In this document: piece after piece, positions 39,083 through 49,962 of the stretch | Layout: each line of letters starts with the position of its first letter | Position numbering within the stretch: position 1 is the first letter of the stretch | NCBI GenBank assembly: GCA_018402665.1 | Contig: JAGYIN010000001.1 | Span: 248,001-312,000 of the forward strand | Direction: 5' to 3' | Origin: Schleiferiaceae bacterium | Lineage (GTDB): Bacteria; Bacteroidota; Bacteroidia; Flavobacteriales; Schleiferiaceae | DNA: 64,000 nucleotides | Notes under the pieces: model-generated | The model's input: only the letters and a program-made list of their open reading frames with translations | Told to the model about the DNA's origin: nothing | Databases searched by the model: none | Translations under genes and position numbers: made by a program

Positions 39083-41156
39083 ATGCTTCCATCTCAATGA
39101 GAATATCCAATATGGCGGTTGCCGCTTGGGCTATTTTTGTACCCGGACCAAATATCCCAGCTACGCCCTGATCGTACAGGAATTCATAATCTTGAGCCGG
39201 TATTACACCACCCACGATCACCAAAATATCCGCTCGACCGAGCGCCTTCAATTCTGCCAACACAGCAGGAACTAAACTCTTGTGTCCAGCTGCTAAGGAA
39301 CTTACCCCTAAGATATGAACGTCGTTTTCTACCGCCTGCTTTGCGGCTTCTTTTGGGGTTTGAAAAAGCGGTCCCATATCCACATCAAAGCCTAAATCTG
39401 CAAAAGAGGTTGCCACCACTTTGGCACCACGGTCGTGACCGTCCTGACCCATTTTTGCAACCATTATACGCGGCCTGCGTCCAGCCTTTTCAGCGAATCG
39501 GTCAGATGCCAAGAGGGCCGCCTCAAAATCCTTATTCATTTTCATTTCATTAGAATAAACGCCACTGATCGTTTGAGTTTTCGCTACATATCGGCCCCAA
39601 TTTTCCTCTAAAGCAGCGGAAATCTCCCCGAGCGTTGCACGAAACTTCGCTGCTTCTACAGCCAAAGCCAGTAAGTTTCCTTTTCCGTCCTTCGCACATT
39701 TTGACAATGCCGTAAGTGCTTTATCGACTGCTTGCCTGTCGCGCGCCGCACGCAGGGCGGCTAAGCCAGCCACTTGGGCTTCACGCACTTCATCCCCGCG
39801 CACCTCTAAAATATCCAGTTCGGCGCGCGCACCATTTTCAAATGCATTTACACCCACGATAATATCCGATCCGCTATCGATACGTGCTTGTTTTTTTGCT
39901 GCAGCTTCTTCAATACGCAGCTTCGGTATACCCGCTTCAATCGCTTTCGTCATTCCCCCTAATGCTTCAACTTCCCGCATGAGTTCGGAGGCGCGATCGA
40001 TCAAATCCGCGGTAAGTTTCTCCACGTAATACGATCCACCCCACGGATCTGCCGTAAAGGTGATATCGGTTTCTAATTGCAAGTGCAATTGTGTATTTCG
40101 CGCGATTCTTGCGGAAAAATCTGTAGGAAGCGCAATGGCTTCATCCAAAGAGTTGGTGTGCAAACTTTGCGTGCCGCCCATAGTTGCTGCCATGGCCTCA
40201 ATAGCCGTGCGCGTAACATTATTGTACGGATCTTGCTCGGTCAAGGACCATCCCGAAGTTTGACTGTGGGTGCGCAACGCCATGGATTTGGGGTCTTTAG
40301 CACCCAATGCTTCTAAATGTTTCGACCAAAGGAATCGGGCCGCGCGCATCTTCGCAATCTCCATAAACGGATTCATTCCTATGCCCCAGAAGAAGCTCAA
40401 ACGTGGTGCAAAGGCATCGATATCTAAACCGGCATCCATGCCTGTTTTAATGTATTCCAAACCGTCACACAAGGTATATGCCATCTCTATATCGGCCGTA
40501 GCTCCCGCTTCCTGCATGTGGTAGCCAGAAATAGAAATACTATTAAACTTCGGCATGTTCTTGCTCGTGTACGCAAAAATATCCGAGATGATGCGCATGC
40601 TTTCTTTTGGCGGATAGATGTAGGTATTGCGGACCATAAATTCCTTGAGAATGTCATTTTGAATGGTTCCGCTTAATTGGTCCAATTCAACCCCCTGCTC
40701 CATCGCCGCTGCGATATAAAACGCCATGATCGGCAAAACGGCGCCGTTCATCGTCATCGATACAGACATTTGGTCTAATGGAATGCCGTCAAACAGCACC
40801 TTCATATCCTCAACGGAATCTATCGCAACACCTGCTTTACCTACATCGCCAAAAACCCGCTCGTGGTCACTATCGTAGCCACGGTGGGTAGCCAAATCAA
40901 AGGCTACAGACAATCCTTTTTGCCCTGCCGCTAAATTTCGACGGTAAAAGGCATTGGATTCCGTCGCAGTAGAAAACCCCGCATACTGGCGTATGGTCCA
41001 CGGTCGACCCACATACATGGATGCATAGGGTCCACGCACGTAAGGCGGTGTACCGGGTAATGTCCCCAAATGAGTTACCCCTTCAAGGTCTTGGCGCTGG
41101 TAGTTCTTTTTTACCACGATTTGTTCCGGCGTAGTCCACTTCGTATTTGTACCCAT
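39081..41156 (-). CDS. mutB: Methylmalonyl-CoA mutase large subunit
   Basis: [43 protein letters not shown]-terminal B12 motif [12 protein letters not shown]. Confidence 0.97.
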   Translation of the reverse strand: MGTNTKWTTPEQIVVKKNYQRQDLEGVTHLGTLPGTPPYVRGPYASMYVGRPWTIRQYAGFSTATESNAFYRRNLAAGQKGLSVAFDLATHRGYDSDHERVFGDVGKAGVAIDSVEDMKVLFDGIPLDQMSVSMTMNGAVLPIMAFYIAAAMEQGVELDQLSGTIQNDILKEFMVRNTYIYPPKESMRIISDIFAYTSKNMPKFNSISISGYHMQEAGATADIEMAYTLCDGLEYIKTGMDAGLDIDAFAPRLSFFWGIGMNPFMEIAKMRAARFLWSKHLEALGAKDPKSMALRTHSQTSGWSLTEQDPYNNVTRTAIEAMAATMGGTQSLHTNSLDEAIALPTDFSARIARNTQLHLQLETDITFTADPWGGSYYVEKLTADLIDRASELMREVEALGGMTKAIEAGIPKLRIEEAAAKKQARIDSGSDIIVGVNAFENGARAELDILEVRGDEVREAQVAGLAALRAARDRQAVDKALTALSKCAKDGKGNLLALAVEAAKFRATLGEISAALEENWGRYVAKTQTISGVYSNEMKMNKDFEAALLASDRFAEKAGRRPRIMVAKMGQDGHDRGAKVVATSFADLGFDVDMGPLFQTPKEAAKQAVENDVHILGVSSLAAGHKSLVPAVLAELKALGRADILVIVGGVIPAQDYEFLYDQGVAGIFGPGTKIAQAATAILDILIEMEA

Positions 41157-41158
41157 AC

Positions 41159-42436
41159 CTACGCTTTTTTACCGTATTCTTTCTCCAATGCAGCTGCCCA
41201 ACGAACCGGGCGCAATGGTTCTATCTCACATTCCGAAAACTGCTTTTGATGTACTGCGCGACTCACTGGTGCTTCAGGCTTAAACCCTTCCGGGAATCCG
41301 TCTACAGCAGGAAACTTATTCACTCCTAAGTAGTCACTTGGGGCAGCTTCGCTCGCCTCCGTCCAAATTTTATCTTGAATCCAATTCGACTTGAGCGCCG
41401 TCAAGATCCCGCCCATTTCGCGTACCTCTTGCGCTATTTCCCAAGCCGATTCACACAACTCTTGAGTCAACGTCTCGATAAAATAAGACCCTGCCGCAGG
41501 ATCTTCAACCCGGTCCAGGAAACTCTCGTAGGCAAAAAGATAATGCTGATTCAACGCCAATCGCTCAGCCTCTGCATCATTTGCACCCAGCACCGCTGTA
41601 TAAGGGCGAATCTGTAGGGCATCCGCACCACCTGTAATGGCGCCAAAGGATGCAGAGGCCGCACGTAAAAGATTTGTTTCTACATCCAATGCACTTTGCT
41701 GTTGAATGCCGGTTTCTGCGTAGATCTCTAAGTGCACTTGTGGCAGGCCGTACGTCTCAAGCAATCTGCCCCAAAGCAAACGCATGGCGCGAATCTTCGC
41801 CATCTCCTCAAAGAGGTGCGTGCCCGCACTTAGTGCCAACCAATACTGTTCTAACCCAACCTCGCCAAAGGCATCGAGGTAAAAATCTAGATGAGCTAGT
41901 GCTAAGCCTAGTTGCGTCGAAGCTGAAGCTCCGCATACACCATAGAAATTCGCATTGACGCACATGTATTTAAACTGTGGCGGGGTCAACCTGCTTAGCT
42001 CGCCAAGGTCGTACATTTTCGCTTCATCCCAATGTCCTGTTCTTGCTGCAATTTCAACCGGATCAATGTTCACGAACCCACTCATTTTATCCAGCGGTAA
42101 AATCTCGTTGTGCGCGTGATGGAGTAAGGCTTCCATAACTTCAGGACCGCTCCCTTCCACCACGAGCCCTAAGTAGACGTAGCGCAAATCAATATCGCGA
42201 AGAATGCGTGGCAAATACTGGTGATCGTACAGGTAAAAAAGCAGACCACTGGCACCGTGCTTCAATCGCTCTAATGCCCAGTCGTTCGCCGCAAATTCTT
42301 TCTCAACGGCATGCTCTTGCACCATTACCCACCAAGGGTTGGAGCGAAAACCGGGCTGCTGCTGGTCAGGCGCCTCGGTATACAGTGGTGCCACACGTTT
42401 TCCATGCGGATAGGCGCGGTAGGTTGTTTCAGTCAT
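41159..42436 (-). CDS. mutA: Methylmalonyl-CoA mutase small subunit
   Basis: MutA-like TIM-barrel homology ([38 protein letters not shown]), no B12 motif. Confidence 0.92.
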   Translation of the reverse strand: MTETTYRAYPHGKRVAPLYTEAPDQQQPGFRSNPWWVMVQEHAVEKEFAANDWALERLKHGASGLLFYLYDHQYLPRILRDIDLRYVYLGLVVEGSGPEVMEALLHHAHNEILPLDKMSGFVNIDPVEIAARTGHWDEAKMYDLGELSRLTPPQFKYMCVNANFYGVCGASASTQLGLALAHLDFYLDAFGEVGLEQYWLALSAGTHLFEEMAKIRAMRLLWGRLLETYGLPQVHLEIYAETGIQQQSALDVETNLLRAASASFGAITGGADALQIRPYTAVLGANDAEAERLALNQHYLFAYESFLDRVEDPAAGSYFIETLTQELCESAWEIAQEVREMGGILTALKSNWIQDKIWTEASEAAPSDYLGVNKFPAVDGFPEGFKPEAPVSRAVHQKQFSECEIEPLRPVRWAAALEKEYGKKA

Positions 42437-42749
42437 CCTTTGAGGATTCAAATTCTATGATGGTTATATCTTCACCTTCGCGGTGCATGCCAAAGTTTTC
42501 ACGAGCATATCGTTCAAAAGCCTCAGGGTCGGTTACCAATTGCTCTAAAAGCGTTTTATCCCGCTCGAGCGCCTCTTCGTAAAACTCTATATCGTTCTCG
42601 AGATCGTCGATCTGCGCAGTTAATTCAGCGTGAATAAAGTAATTATTCGTGTCCAGAAAAATCATCCAAATCACAAAACTGATTCCCGTCAAAAAGTATT
42701 TATTCAGGAGGATTTTTGCCGCTGGATGTTTGAGGATTTGTTTCATCAT
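42429..42749 (-). CDS. Septum formation initiator (FtsB/DivIC) family protein
   Basis: N-terminal TM, coiled coil, LVTDPEAFERYARENFGMHREGEDITII. Confidence 0.88.
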   Translation of the reverse strand: MMKQILKHPAAKILLNKYFLTGISFVIWMIFLDTNNYFIHAELTAQIDDLENDIEFYEEALERDKTLLEQLVTDPEAFERYARENFGMHREGEDITIIEFESSKDD

Positions 42750-42779
42750 TCCTAAGATACTACATGAATTTAGGTTGGC

Positions 42780-44597
42780 CTACAATTGGTCCGATTTCTC
42801 TTCATCACGGACATCTCTACCCATTACATCCTGCAGCTTGATCAGCTCAGCATAGGTGCCTGCTTCCTTCATCAACGCCTCGTGTGTACCGCGTTCAATG
42901 ATTGCGCCATCCTCCAAAACGATGATTTGATGCGCCTTGCGGATGGTGCTGAGTCGGTGCGCAATCACCACTGAGGTGCGCCCTTTCATTAATCGGTCCA
43001 GCGCCTCTTGAACTAAATGTTCACTTTCGCTATCTAAAGCACTTGTAGCTTCGTCAAGAATCAACAACTGTGGATCCTTTAAAAGCGCTCGAGCAATAGC
43101 GATGCGCTGACGCTGACCACCACTAAGTTGAACCCCTCGATCTCCGACAGTCGTTTCGAGACCCTCTGGAAAGCCTTCGATAAATTCCCATGCGTTGGCC
43201 TCCTTCGCTGCCTCGATAATCATTGCATCAGTGGCCGCTGTATTTCCGTAGGTAATGTTTTCACGAATGGTACCTCCAAAAAGCAAAACATCCTGAGGCA
43301 CCAGTGCCAGCGCACTGCGCCAAGACTGTAAATCAAGCGCAGTAACCTGCTTACCATTTGCCGTGAACTCCCCTTCGAATGTGGTATAAAAGCGCATTAA
43401 TAGTGCGGCTATAGTCGACTTTCCTGAGCCACTTTTACCGACTAATGCCAGCGTTTGACCTTGCGGTAAATCGAAACTCAAAGACTTTAAAACGGGAACA
43501 TCGGCGCGGGTAGGATAGCTGAACTTCACCTCTTTCATCGCAATAGACCCTACTTCGATTGGTGGTGCAGGTGCTTGTACCGGCTCCATTTCTAGCGTTT
43601 CATCGAGCAGTCCGAAGATGGTTTCCGTGGCACCGATGGCCTTTTGTAATTGGGCATATACGTTGGCCAATCCACCAATAGAACCACCGATGAACAGGGC
43701 ATACAAAATAAATTCATTGAGTTTTTCTGCGGCCAATTCTCCATCATGCACCATGCCTGCCCCGAACCAGATGACCAATGCGATTGCTCCAAATAACCCA
43801 AAAGTGATGAAACTAGAAAAAGCACCGCGGTAATAGCCACCCTTTACGGCAAGACCTACAACATTTTGAATACGTTTGGCATAACGACTTCTTTCCCAGG
43901 CTTCGTTAGCAAAGGCCTTTACCGTTTGAATCCCCGCAAAAGTTTCTTCAACAATGGTATTCGATGCCGCAACTTCGTCTTGCACGCGTTTCGCGTATTT
44001 GCGAATAAAGCGACCGAAAAACAAGGTGACAATCATGAACGGTGGAATAACCGCGATAATAAATAACGTGAGTTTAATGGAGGTAAACGCAAGAATAGTA
44101 ATCCCGCCAATAACCATGGACAGCCCGCGCAAAAATTCTGCTAATGTGGTCGTCAGCGTTTCTCCAATCTGTGCCGTATCCGAAGCAACACGTGAGTTCA
44201 ACTCTCCTACTCGCCTGCTCGAGAAAAACGCCATGGGCAAGTGCACCAAATGGCCGTACAAATCTTCCCTAAGCGCAGCCAGTGCGCGCTCTGTAACGAT
44301 CACAAAAATCACCACTCTGAAAAAACCCGCCACACTTTGCAGCGCCAATAGCCCCATCATTTGAACCATATTGCCGCGTAAATTCTCCGCAGAGGAAGAC
44401 ATAAGCCCTCCCAACAATTTCGGGAACAATAGCGAGGTCCCCATGGTTATGAGGAGGAAGAAGAAGCCGACGATCCACAAAACACGGTGTGGACGTAGGT
44501 ACGAAAAGATTTTACGAAGCTGACTTAAGTCCTTTAACGATAGCGGCTTCCTTTTTTTATCGGTGCCGTCTTTACTGGTATTTCTTCTTCTACTCAT
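42780..44597 (-). CDS. ABC transporter ATP-binding/permease (MsbA-like)
   Basis: VGKSGSGKST, QLSGGQRQRIAIARAL, LLILDEATSALD, VIAHRLSTI; canonical NBD. Confidence 0.95.
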   Translation of the reverse strand: MSRRRNTSKDGTDKKRKPLSLKDLSQLRKIFSYLRPHRVLWIVGFFFLLITMGTSLLFPKLLGGLMSSSAENLRGNMVQMMGLLALQSVAGFFRVVIFVIVTERALAALREDLYGHLVHLPMAFFSSRRVGELNSRVASDTAQIGETLTTTLAEFLRGLSMVIGGITILAFTSIKLTLFIIAVIPPFMIVTLFFGRFIRKYAKRVQDEVAASNTIVEETFAGIQTVKAFANEAWERSRYAKRIQNVVGLAVKGGYYRGAFSSFITFGLFGAIALVIWFGAGMVHDGELAAEKLNEFILYALFIGGSIGGLANVYAQLQKAIGATETIFGLLDETLEMEPVQAPAPPIEVGSIAMKEVKFSYPTRADVPVLKSLSFDLPQGQTLALVGKSGSGKSTIAALLMRFYTTFEGEFTANGKQVTALDLQSWRSALALVPQDVLLFGGTIRENITYGNTAATDAMIIEAAKEANAWEFIEGFPEGLETTVGDRGVQLSGGQRQRIAIARALLKDPQLLILDEATSALDSESEHLVQEALDRLMKGRTSVVIAHRLSTIRKAHQIIVLEDGAIIERGTHEALMKEAGTYAELIKLQDVMGRDVRDEEKSDQL

Positions 44598-44622
44598 AAC
44601 TGCGAAGTTAAGCCGTATGGCC

Positions 44623-44630
44623 TACCTTTG
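44623..44630 (+). promoter_or_regulatory. -7 promoter element for ubiE/menG
   Basis: TACCTTTG 18 nt upstream of ATG 44649. Confidence 0.5.
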
Positions 44631-44648
44631 CGCATCAAATTACAAACA

Positions 44649-45386
44649 ATGGCGGGAGCAGAAAACATTAAACCGTACGATAGCGAATCAGCAAAAAAAG
44701 AGCAGGTAGCTGAAATGTTCAACAACATTTCGAAGCGTTACGATTTACTCAACCACCTATTGTCGCTCAACATTGATAAAGGATGGAGACGCAAGGTGGT
44801 CAGCATGGTTAAAGCGGATGCTCCCACTTTAGTGCTCGACGTAGCTACCGGAACGGCAGATCTAGCCATTGCGCTAGCAAAAGGGACCGGTGCGGATATA
44901 ACCGGCGCTGATATCAGCGAAGGAATGCTCGAAGTGGGTCGCGGAAAAGTCGCTAAAAAAGGGCTAAGCACGAAAATTGTCTTAGAGCTCGGCGATAGTG
45001 AGAACTTGCCATATGCAGATGCGACATTTGATGCCATTACCGTTGCCTTCGGAGTGCGTAATTTCCAAAATTTGCACAACGGTTTGAAGGATATGATGCG
45101 CGTGTTAAAGCCCGGTGGCCAATTGGTGGTGCTGGAATTCAGTCAACCGCGCTATTTTCCCTTCAAACAGCTCTATTGGTTCTATTTCAAAGCTATTCTG
45201 CCTACGGTCGGCAAACTGGTTTCAAAAGATCCGCGTGCTTACACGTACCTTCCAGAGAGTGTTGAAGCCTTCCCTTACGGAGCTGCATTTGAAAAAGAAC
45301 TCGAACGTGCTGGCTTAACACCGAAGCGCACGCGACCTGTTACTTTTGGCATTGCCACCATCTACCAGGCACGAAAAGAGGCCTAA
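44649..45386 (+). CDS. ubiE: Demethylmenaquinone/ubiquinone methyltransferase
   Basis: MFNNISKRYDLLNHLLSLNIDKGWRRK, DVATGTADLA, GVRNFQN, RVLKPGGQLVVLEFS. Confidence 0.96.
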   Translation: MAGAENIKPYDSESAKKEQVAEMFNNISKRYDLLNHLLSLNIDKGWRRKVVSMVKADAPTLVLDVATGTADLAIALAKGTGADITGADISEGMLEVGRGKVAKKGLSTKIVLELGDSENLPYADATFDAITVAFGVRNFQNLHNGLKDMMRVLKPGGQLVVLEFSQPRYFPFKQLYWFYFKAILPTVGKLVSKDPRAYTYLPESVEAFPYGAAFEKELERAGLTPKRTRPVTFGIATIYQARKEA

Positions 45387-45402
45387 GAACGTTCTAGTAA
45401 GA

Positions 45403-46098
45403 ATGAATAAAAAAGTACTCATTTGGGTTGTTTTGTGCGCACCGGTACTCGCCTCTGCACAATTCTCGAGATTACGGAACCAACCGTTGTTCGATAAAAC
45501 ACCCTTGCATTTTGGCTTTCACATTGGGTTGAATTGGTACGATTTTAATATGGATCTTGCAGACCTCAGCGAACAACCGGACCTGTTCGGAGTAACGAGC
45601 GAGGCGCTACCAGGCTATAATATCAACATTGTATCCAGCCTGCGGTTAACGGAACATTTAGATTTGCGTTTTACTCCAGGGTTCGCCGCCACCGTGCGCA
45701 ACTTGCACTTTGATATGGTCAATCCGTTTACGAATGAACGAGCGATCATTACCCGTCAAATCGAAAGTTCCTATGTTCAATTTCCATTTCATTTGAAATT
45801 CAAAAGCGTCCGAATAGACAACTACAGACTCTACCTCATGGGCGGTCTGCGCTACACTAATGATCTTGCTTCAAAAGCGAAGGTAGTCGACGATGGTTTG
45901 TTCAAATTGCAGCGCCATGTTGCAGATTATGAAGTGGGTTTCGGTGCTGATTTTTATTTCGAATACTTCAAATTTTCTCCACAAATACGGGCTGCTTGGG
46001 GATTAACCGACCTTTTAGTGCAGGACGGCACACCACAAGTCGAAGCTTTTGATGTCCTGCGCAATCAAGCCGTTTTGATCAATTTCACCTTCGAATAG
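45403..46098 (+). CDS. porT: PorT-like outer-membrane-type protein
   Basis: MNKKVLIWVVLCAPVLASAQFSRLRNQPLFDKTPLHFGFHIGLNWYDFNM; barrel-like; adjacent to ubiE. Confidence 0.8.
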   Translation: MNKKVLIWVVLCAPVLASAQFSRLRNQPLFDKTPLHFGFHIGLNWYDFNMDLADLSEQPDLFGVTSEALPGYNINIVSSLRLTEHLDLRFTPGFAATVRNLHFDMVNPFTNERAIITRQIESSYVQFPFHLKFKSVRIDNYRLYLMGGLRYTNDLASKAKVVDDGLFKLQRHVADYEVGFGADFYFEYFKFSPQIRAAWGLTDLLVQDGTPQVEAFDVLRNQAVLINFTFE

Positions 46099-46955
46099 TG
46101 GGTACCGGCATCCGCTACATGCTCATTTCAGTGGGCTGCTTCGCTGCCGTCAACCTGATGGTGAAGTACTTGCCGCATTTACCTGCGACAGAATTGGTCC
46201 TCTTTCGTTCGCTGATCACCTTTGCAATCAGTTATACCCTGCTCAAACGCAAAGGCATCTCTCCTTGGGGCGTAAACAGAAAGTGGTTAGTTGTTCGGGG
46301 AGTAGCAGGAACGACAGCACTTACGGTATTCTTTTACACCATTCAAAAAATGCCGCTAAGCGCGGCCGTAACCGTACAATACCTCAGCCCATTCTTCACC
46401 GCCTTCATTGCCGGGTTCCTTCTCGGTGAGCGTACACGATGGGCGCAATGGTTCTTTTTCCTAATATCCTTTATCGGCATCGTAGTTGTCAAAGGTTCAA
46501 GCGCTCAGATACCGCCTGCGCTCCTTGCCTTGGGTGTTGGCTCCAGTATTTTTTCAGGACTCGCCTACAATGCCATTCGAAAACTGAAAGACGAACACCC
46601 GCTGGTGGTGGTGATGTATTTCCCACTCGTCGCCACACCTGTCATGATGGTCTTTAGCCTATTCAATTGGGTCACTCCTTCCGTTCCAGATCTCGCCTTA
46701 CTTTTCGCCATTGGTATAATGACACAATTTGCCCAATTGTATATGACTAAAAGCTACCAACTGTCCGAAGTGAACACTGTCGCTCCAATCAAATACATTG
46801 GCGTCATCTTCGCTTTAACTTGGGATATTGTACTCTTTGATTTTGTTCCGAACGGCCAGATGTTCCTCGGAATCGCATTGGTTATAGGAGGAGTGTTATT
46901 GAACCTACGATTTAAATCGCGTTTGAAGCGGTCGCATAGGCATACAGCAGCGTAG
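46098..46955 (+). CDS. EamA/DMT-family transporter
   Basis: Ten hydrophobic segments, duplicated EamA pattern; GTG start overlaps the porT TAG (ATG 46119 is an alternative). Confidence 0.88.
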   Translation: MGTGIRYMLISVGCFAAVNLMVKYLPHLPATELVLFRSLITFAISYTLLKRKGISPWGVNRKWLVVRGVAGTTALTVFFYTIQKMPLSAAVTVQYLSPFFTAFIAGFLLGERTRWAQWFFFLISFIGIVVVKGSSAQIPPALLALGVGSSIFSGLAYNAIRKLKDEHPLVVVMYFPLVATPVMMVFSLFNWVTPSVPDLALLFAIGIMTQFAQLYMTKSYQLSEVNTVAPIKYIGVIFALTWDIVLFDFVPNGQMFLGIALVIGGVLLNLRFKSRLKRSHRHTAA

Positions 46956-47667
46956 CTCCACTGATGGCTACGTTTAAACTTTCCATCTTAGCAGCATTTC
47001 CCGGGAGCGTCACTTTATCTCCCACGGCTTTAAATGCATCGTCACAGCCCTGACCTTCGTTTCCTAAGACCAAAATATCTTTTGCTGTCCAATTCATTTC
47101 AGCAGCCGGCGTCCCATCCATATCCGCTACAAGCAATCTCCTGCCTTTCGATGCACTCCATTCCACCCATTCCTCTGCACTCTTCTCCACGCACTGTACA
47201 TGTGCCAACGCACCCATGCTTGCTTGAACCACTTTGGGATTAAACACATCCACACTGCCTTTCACTAAACCAATGTGCTCCACACCATACCAGAGCGCAG
47301 TACGCAGCAGCGTACCCATGTTTCCTGGGTCCTGAACACGATCGAGTAATAGAATAAATCCCGCGTCTACATGGAAATCCCCTAAACGTTCGGGCTGTTT
47401 GAAAAGTGCCAATACTGGACTGGGCGTTTCTAAAAAACTTATGCCTTTCATTTCTTGCGAACTAATGGCATGCGTATGCGCTACTCCTGCAAACGCCTCC
47501 AAACTGCCTTCAGTCTGGAATATATTTTCCACCGTTAACCCCGCACTCACTAAATCCGTGACTAACTTCAAACCTTCCGCTACAAATAGTCCCGACTTTT
47601 TTCGGTTCTTGCGTAAAGCAAGGCTGCGGATTAATTTTTCTTGATTTTTAGTGAGCACGTTGACCAA
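46912..47667 (-). CDS. TrmH/SpoU-family RNA methyltransferase
   Basis: LLLDRVQDPGNMGTLLRTALWYG, VLGNEGQG, AAKMESLNVAISGATLLY SPOUT motifs. Confidence 0.94.
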   Translation of the reverse strand: MVNVLTKNQEKLIRSLALRKNRKKSGLFVAEGLKLVTDLVSAGLTVENIFQTEGSLEAFAGVAHTHAISSQEMKGISFLETPSPVLALFKQPERLGDFHVDAGFILLLDRVQDPGNMGTLLRTALWYGVEHIGLVKGSVDVFNPKVVQASMGALAHVQCVEKSAEEWVEWSASKGRRLLVADMDGTPAAEMNWTAKDILVLGNEGQGCDDAFKAVGDKVTLPGNAAKMESLNVAISGATLLYAYATASNAI

Positions 47668-49900
47668 TTTTACAGCTAAAATACACCGCTTTTTCTACCC
47701 CGTCCTCTTCGGGGCAGCACTCTTGTTCACTACATCGAGCTGTAGCGGCTTGCAACAGGCCTCGAAAGAAAAGCCGTTGCTAGTAAAAAACGACATTCGC
47801 ATCAACGGGCGTCCTACGCTCAGCGATGAGGATTACGACATCATGCGTCAACGCCCGAACAAGGGTTTAGGCAATATTCGAATGTTTGTGAGTTTGTACG
47901 GACTGGGAAGTAAACTGGGCGAGAACGCAACGGGGAATTGGCTCAAGAGAATTGGCGAACCTCCGGCGTATTTTGATGCTAAAGCTTTTAATGCGACGGC
48001 ATCCCAGCTCAAACAACACTACTTCAATTTGGGCTTTTACCAAGCCAGCGATACCGCATTTACCGAGCAAAAAGGAAAAAAGGTCATTGCGCATTACCAC
48101 ATCACCACTGGACCGCAATACAGCATATCGGAATACTCCCTTCGTTCTACCAGCCGCTTTATTGACTCAGCACTCGCGCATTACCCTAAGGGCTTAGAAT
48201 CCACCGATGCATTGGACGCAGAACGCATCGAAGAGGAGCAATTGGCCTTGACTAATTTCCTTAAAAACCACGGCTACTATACGGCCCAATTAGGCTGGGT
48301 CTATTTCGAGATCGATACCACGGCCGGACCTCATACCAGTGTTATTACAGGAGTCGTTGATCCGTTCATCTTCGGTGGACGGGACGAACGTCAGCGGATT
48401 TCAAAAATCACAGTCCGTCCCACCTATTCTTTTCAGCTTTCAAATAACGTTAATGACAGTACCAGAACCGTTCACGGGATAGACGTTCTCCAAAACGACC
48501 GACGATTCCGACCTGGATTTATCGACGAACAAATTTATCTCGAACGCGGCGCCTATTATGATCAAAACCTGCTCCGTTCAACCTATAGAAACCTCAATAG
48601 TCTCGGCGTTTTCCAAACGGTTGAATTCAATGTGCAACCCAAAGACAGTGCCTTGCACGCTACGCTCAATCTCGTGCCCCTACCTAAACGTTCGGTCAGT
48701 GCGAATCTCGAAGGATTGGGAAACAGCGGAAGTTTAGGGGTCGGTGGTAGTTTCAATTGGGACAATAGAAACCTCTTTAAAGGTGGGGAAACCCTTAGGC
48801 TCTCGCTCGGAGGTGCCCTCACAGAACAACGCAATTCGACCAATACCAGCTGGCTCATCGATGCGCGCGAACTCAATGCAGGAGTAGCTTTACAAATTCC
48901 TAAGCTGCTGCTGCCCCAATCGCTTACCCCTAGACAAGCAAAGTTCTGGCAACCCAAAACACAATTAGGCGCCCAGGTTGCCTATCAGTACCGCGCTCAG
49001 GAATTCAACCGATTTAACTTTTCGACCAACCTTGAATACAGTTGGACGAAAGCAGGCGCTAAGCACGTCTTCAACCCCGCACAACTTTCCTTTGTCAGTA
49101 TAAATTTCGCGAACGACACCACCCTGGTCCCCTTCCTTTTCGTGGGTTTTCAGAACATTATTTTCGCCACGACTTCGTATCAATACCAGAAGACCTGGAA
49201 AAACGATCAATGGCGCTACTTTTTAAATGCTTCGGCAAAAACAGGCGGGCACCTTAGCGGCATAAGCGGCTTGAACGAATGGAACGGGAATCCCATCGCC
49301 CAGTTCGCTAAGACCAGTTTAGATTTCAGAGCTTACCGCAGTTTAGTTCGAAAAAGACAATTGGCATCGCGCACCTTTTTAGGAGTAGCACAAAGCTGGA
49401 ACAGTCCCTCTGGATTTGTCCCTTTTGAGCAATCCTTTTTTATGGGCGGTGCGAACGATATGCGCGGCTGGACCGCCTACCACTTTGGCCCAGGAGCGAC
49501 GAGCGAAGATTTGCTTCAGCGCAGCGGCTTTTTCGCTGCGGCACCGATAAAATTGGTCCAAAGTTTGGAATACCGATTCACCATACAACGTGCCGTGAAA
49601 GGTGCCGTTTTCCTTGACCTAGGAAACATGTGGCTCTACGAAAAAACATACGCGGGTACGTTTACTAGCGAGCAGGAAGCTGCCATTGAAGCAGGAAAAT
49701 TTGGCTGGAATAGTTTCTACAAGCAATTAGGGATGAATACGGGCTGCGGCCTCCGATACGATCTTGAATTTTTCATTATTCGTGCAGATGTAGGTTTAAA
49801 GCTACACCACCCCGGGGCTGTAGACCGATCAAACTGGGTCATTACAGCACCACAATTGCGTGATTTTAATTTGGCTTTAGGCATAGGTTATCCTTTCTAA
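47651..49900 (+). CDS. Lipoprotein BamA/TamA (Omp85) family protein, TamL-like
   Basis: LLFTTSSC lipobox; POTRA-like region; C-terminal barrel with FFMGGANDMRGWTAYHFGPG Omp85 motif. Confidence 0.88.
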   Translation: MSTLTNFTAKIHRFFYPVLFGAALLFTTSSCSGLQQASKEKPLLVKNDIRINGRPTLSDEDYDIMRQRPNKGLGNIRMFVSLYGLGSKLGENATGNWLKRIGEPPAYFDAKAFNATASQLKQHYFNLGFYQASDTAFTEQKGKKVIAHYHITTGPQYSISEYSLRSTSRFIDSALAHYPKGLESTDALDAERIEEEQLALTNFLKNHGYYTAQLGWVYFEIDTTAGPHTSVITGVVDPFIFGGRDERQRISKITVRPTYSFQLSNNVNDSTRTVHGIDVLQNDRRFRPGFIDEQIYLERGAYYDQNLLRSTYRNLNSLGVFQTVEFNVQPKDSALHATLNLVPLPKRSVSANLEGLGNSGSLGVGGSFNWDNRNLFKGGETLRLSLGGALTEQRNSTNTSWLIDARELNAGVALQIPKLLLPQSLTPRQAKFWQPKTQLGAQVAYQYRAQEFNRFNFSTNLEYSWTKAGAKHVFNPAQLSFVSINFANDTTLVPFLFVGFQNIIFATTSYQYQKTWKNDQWRYFLNASAKTGGHLSGISGLNEWNGNPIAQFAKTSLDFRAYRSLVRKRQLASRTFLGVAQSWNSPSGFVPFEQSFFMGGANDMRGWTAYHFGPGATSEDLLQRSGFFAAAPIKLVQSLEYRFTIQRAVKGAVFLDLGNMWLYEKTYAGTFTSEQEAAIEAGKFGWNSFYKQLGMNTGCGLRYDLEFFIIRADVGLKLHHPGAVDRSNWVITAPQLRDFNLALGIGYPF

Positions 49901-49962
49901 ATTAGGGTGCACGCTTAAAACATTTCGTTTATTTTAGCGGCTCAATTAAACACCTAAGAATT

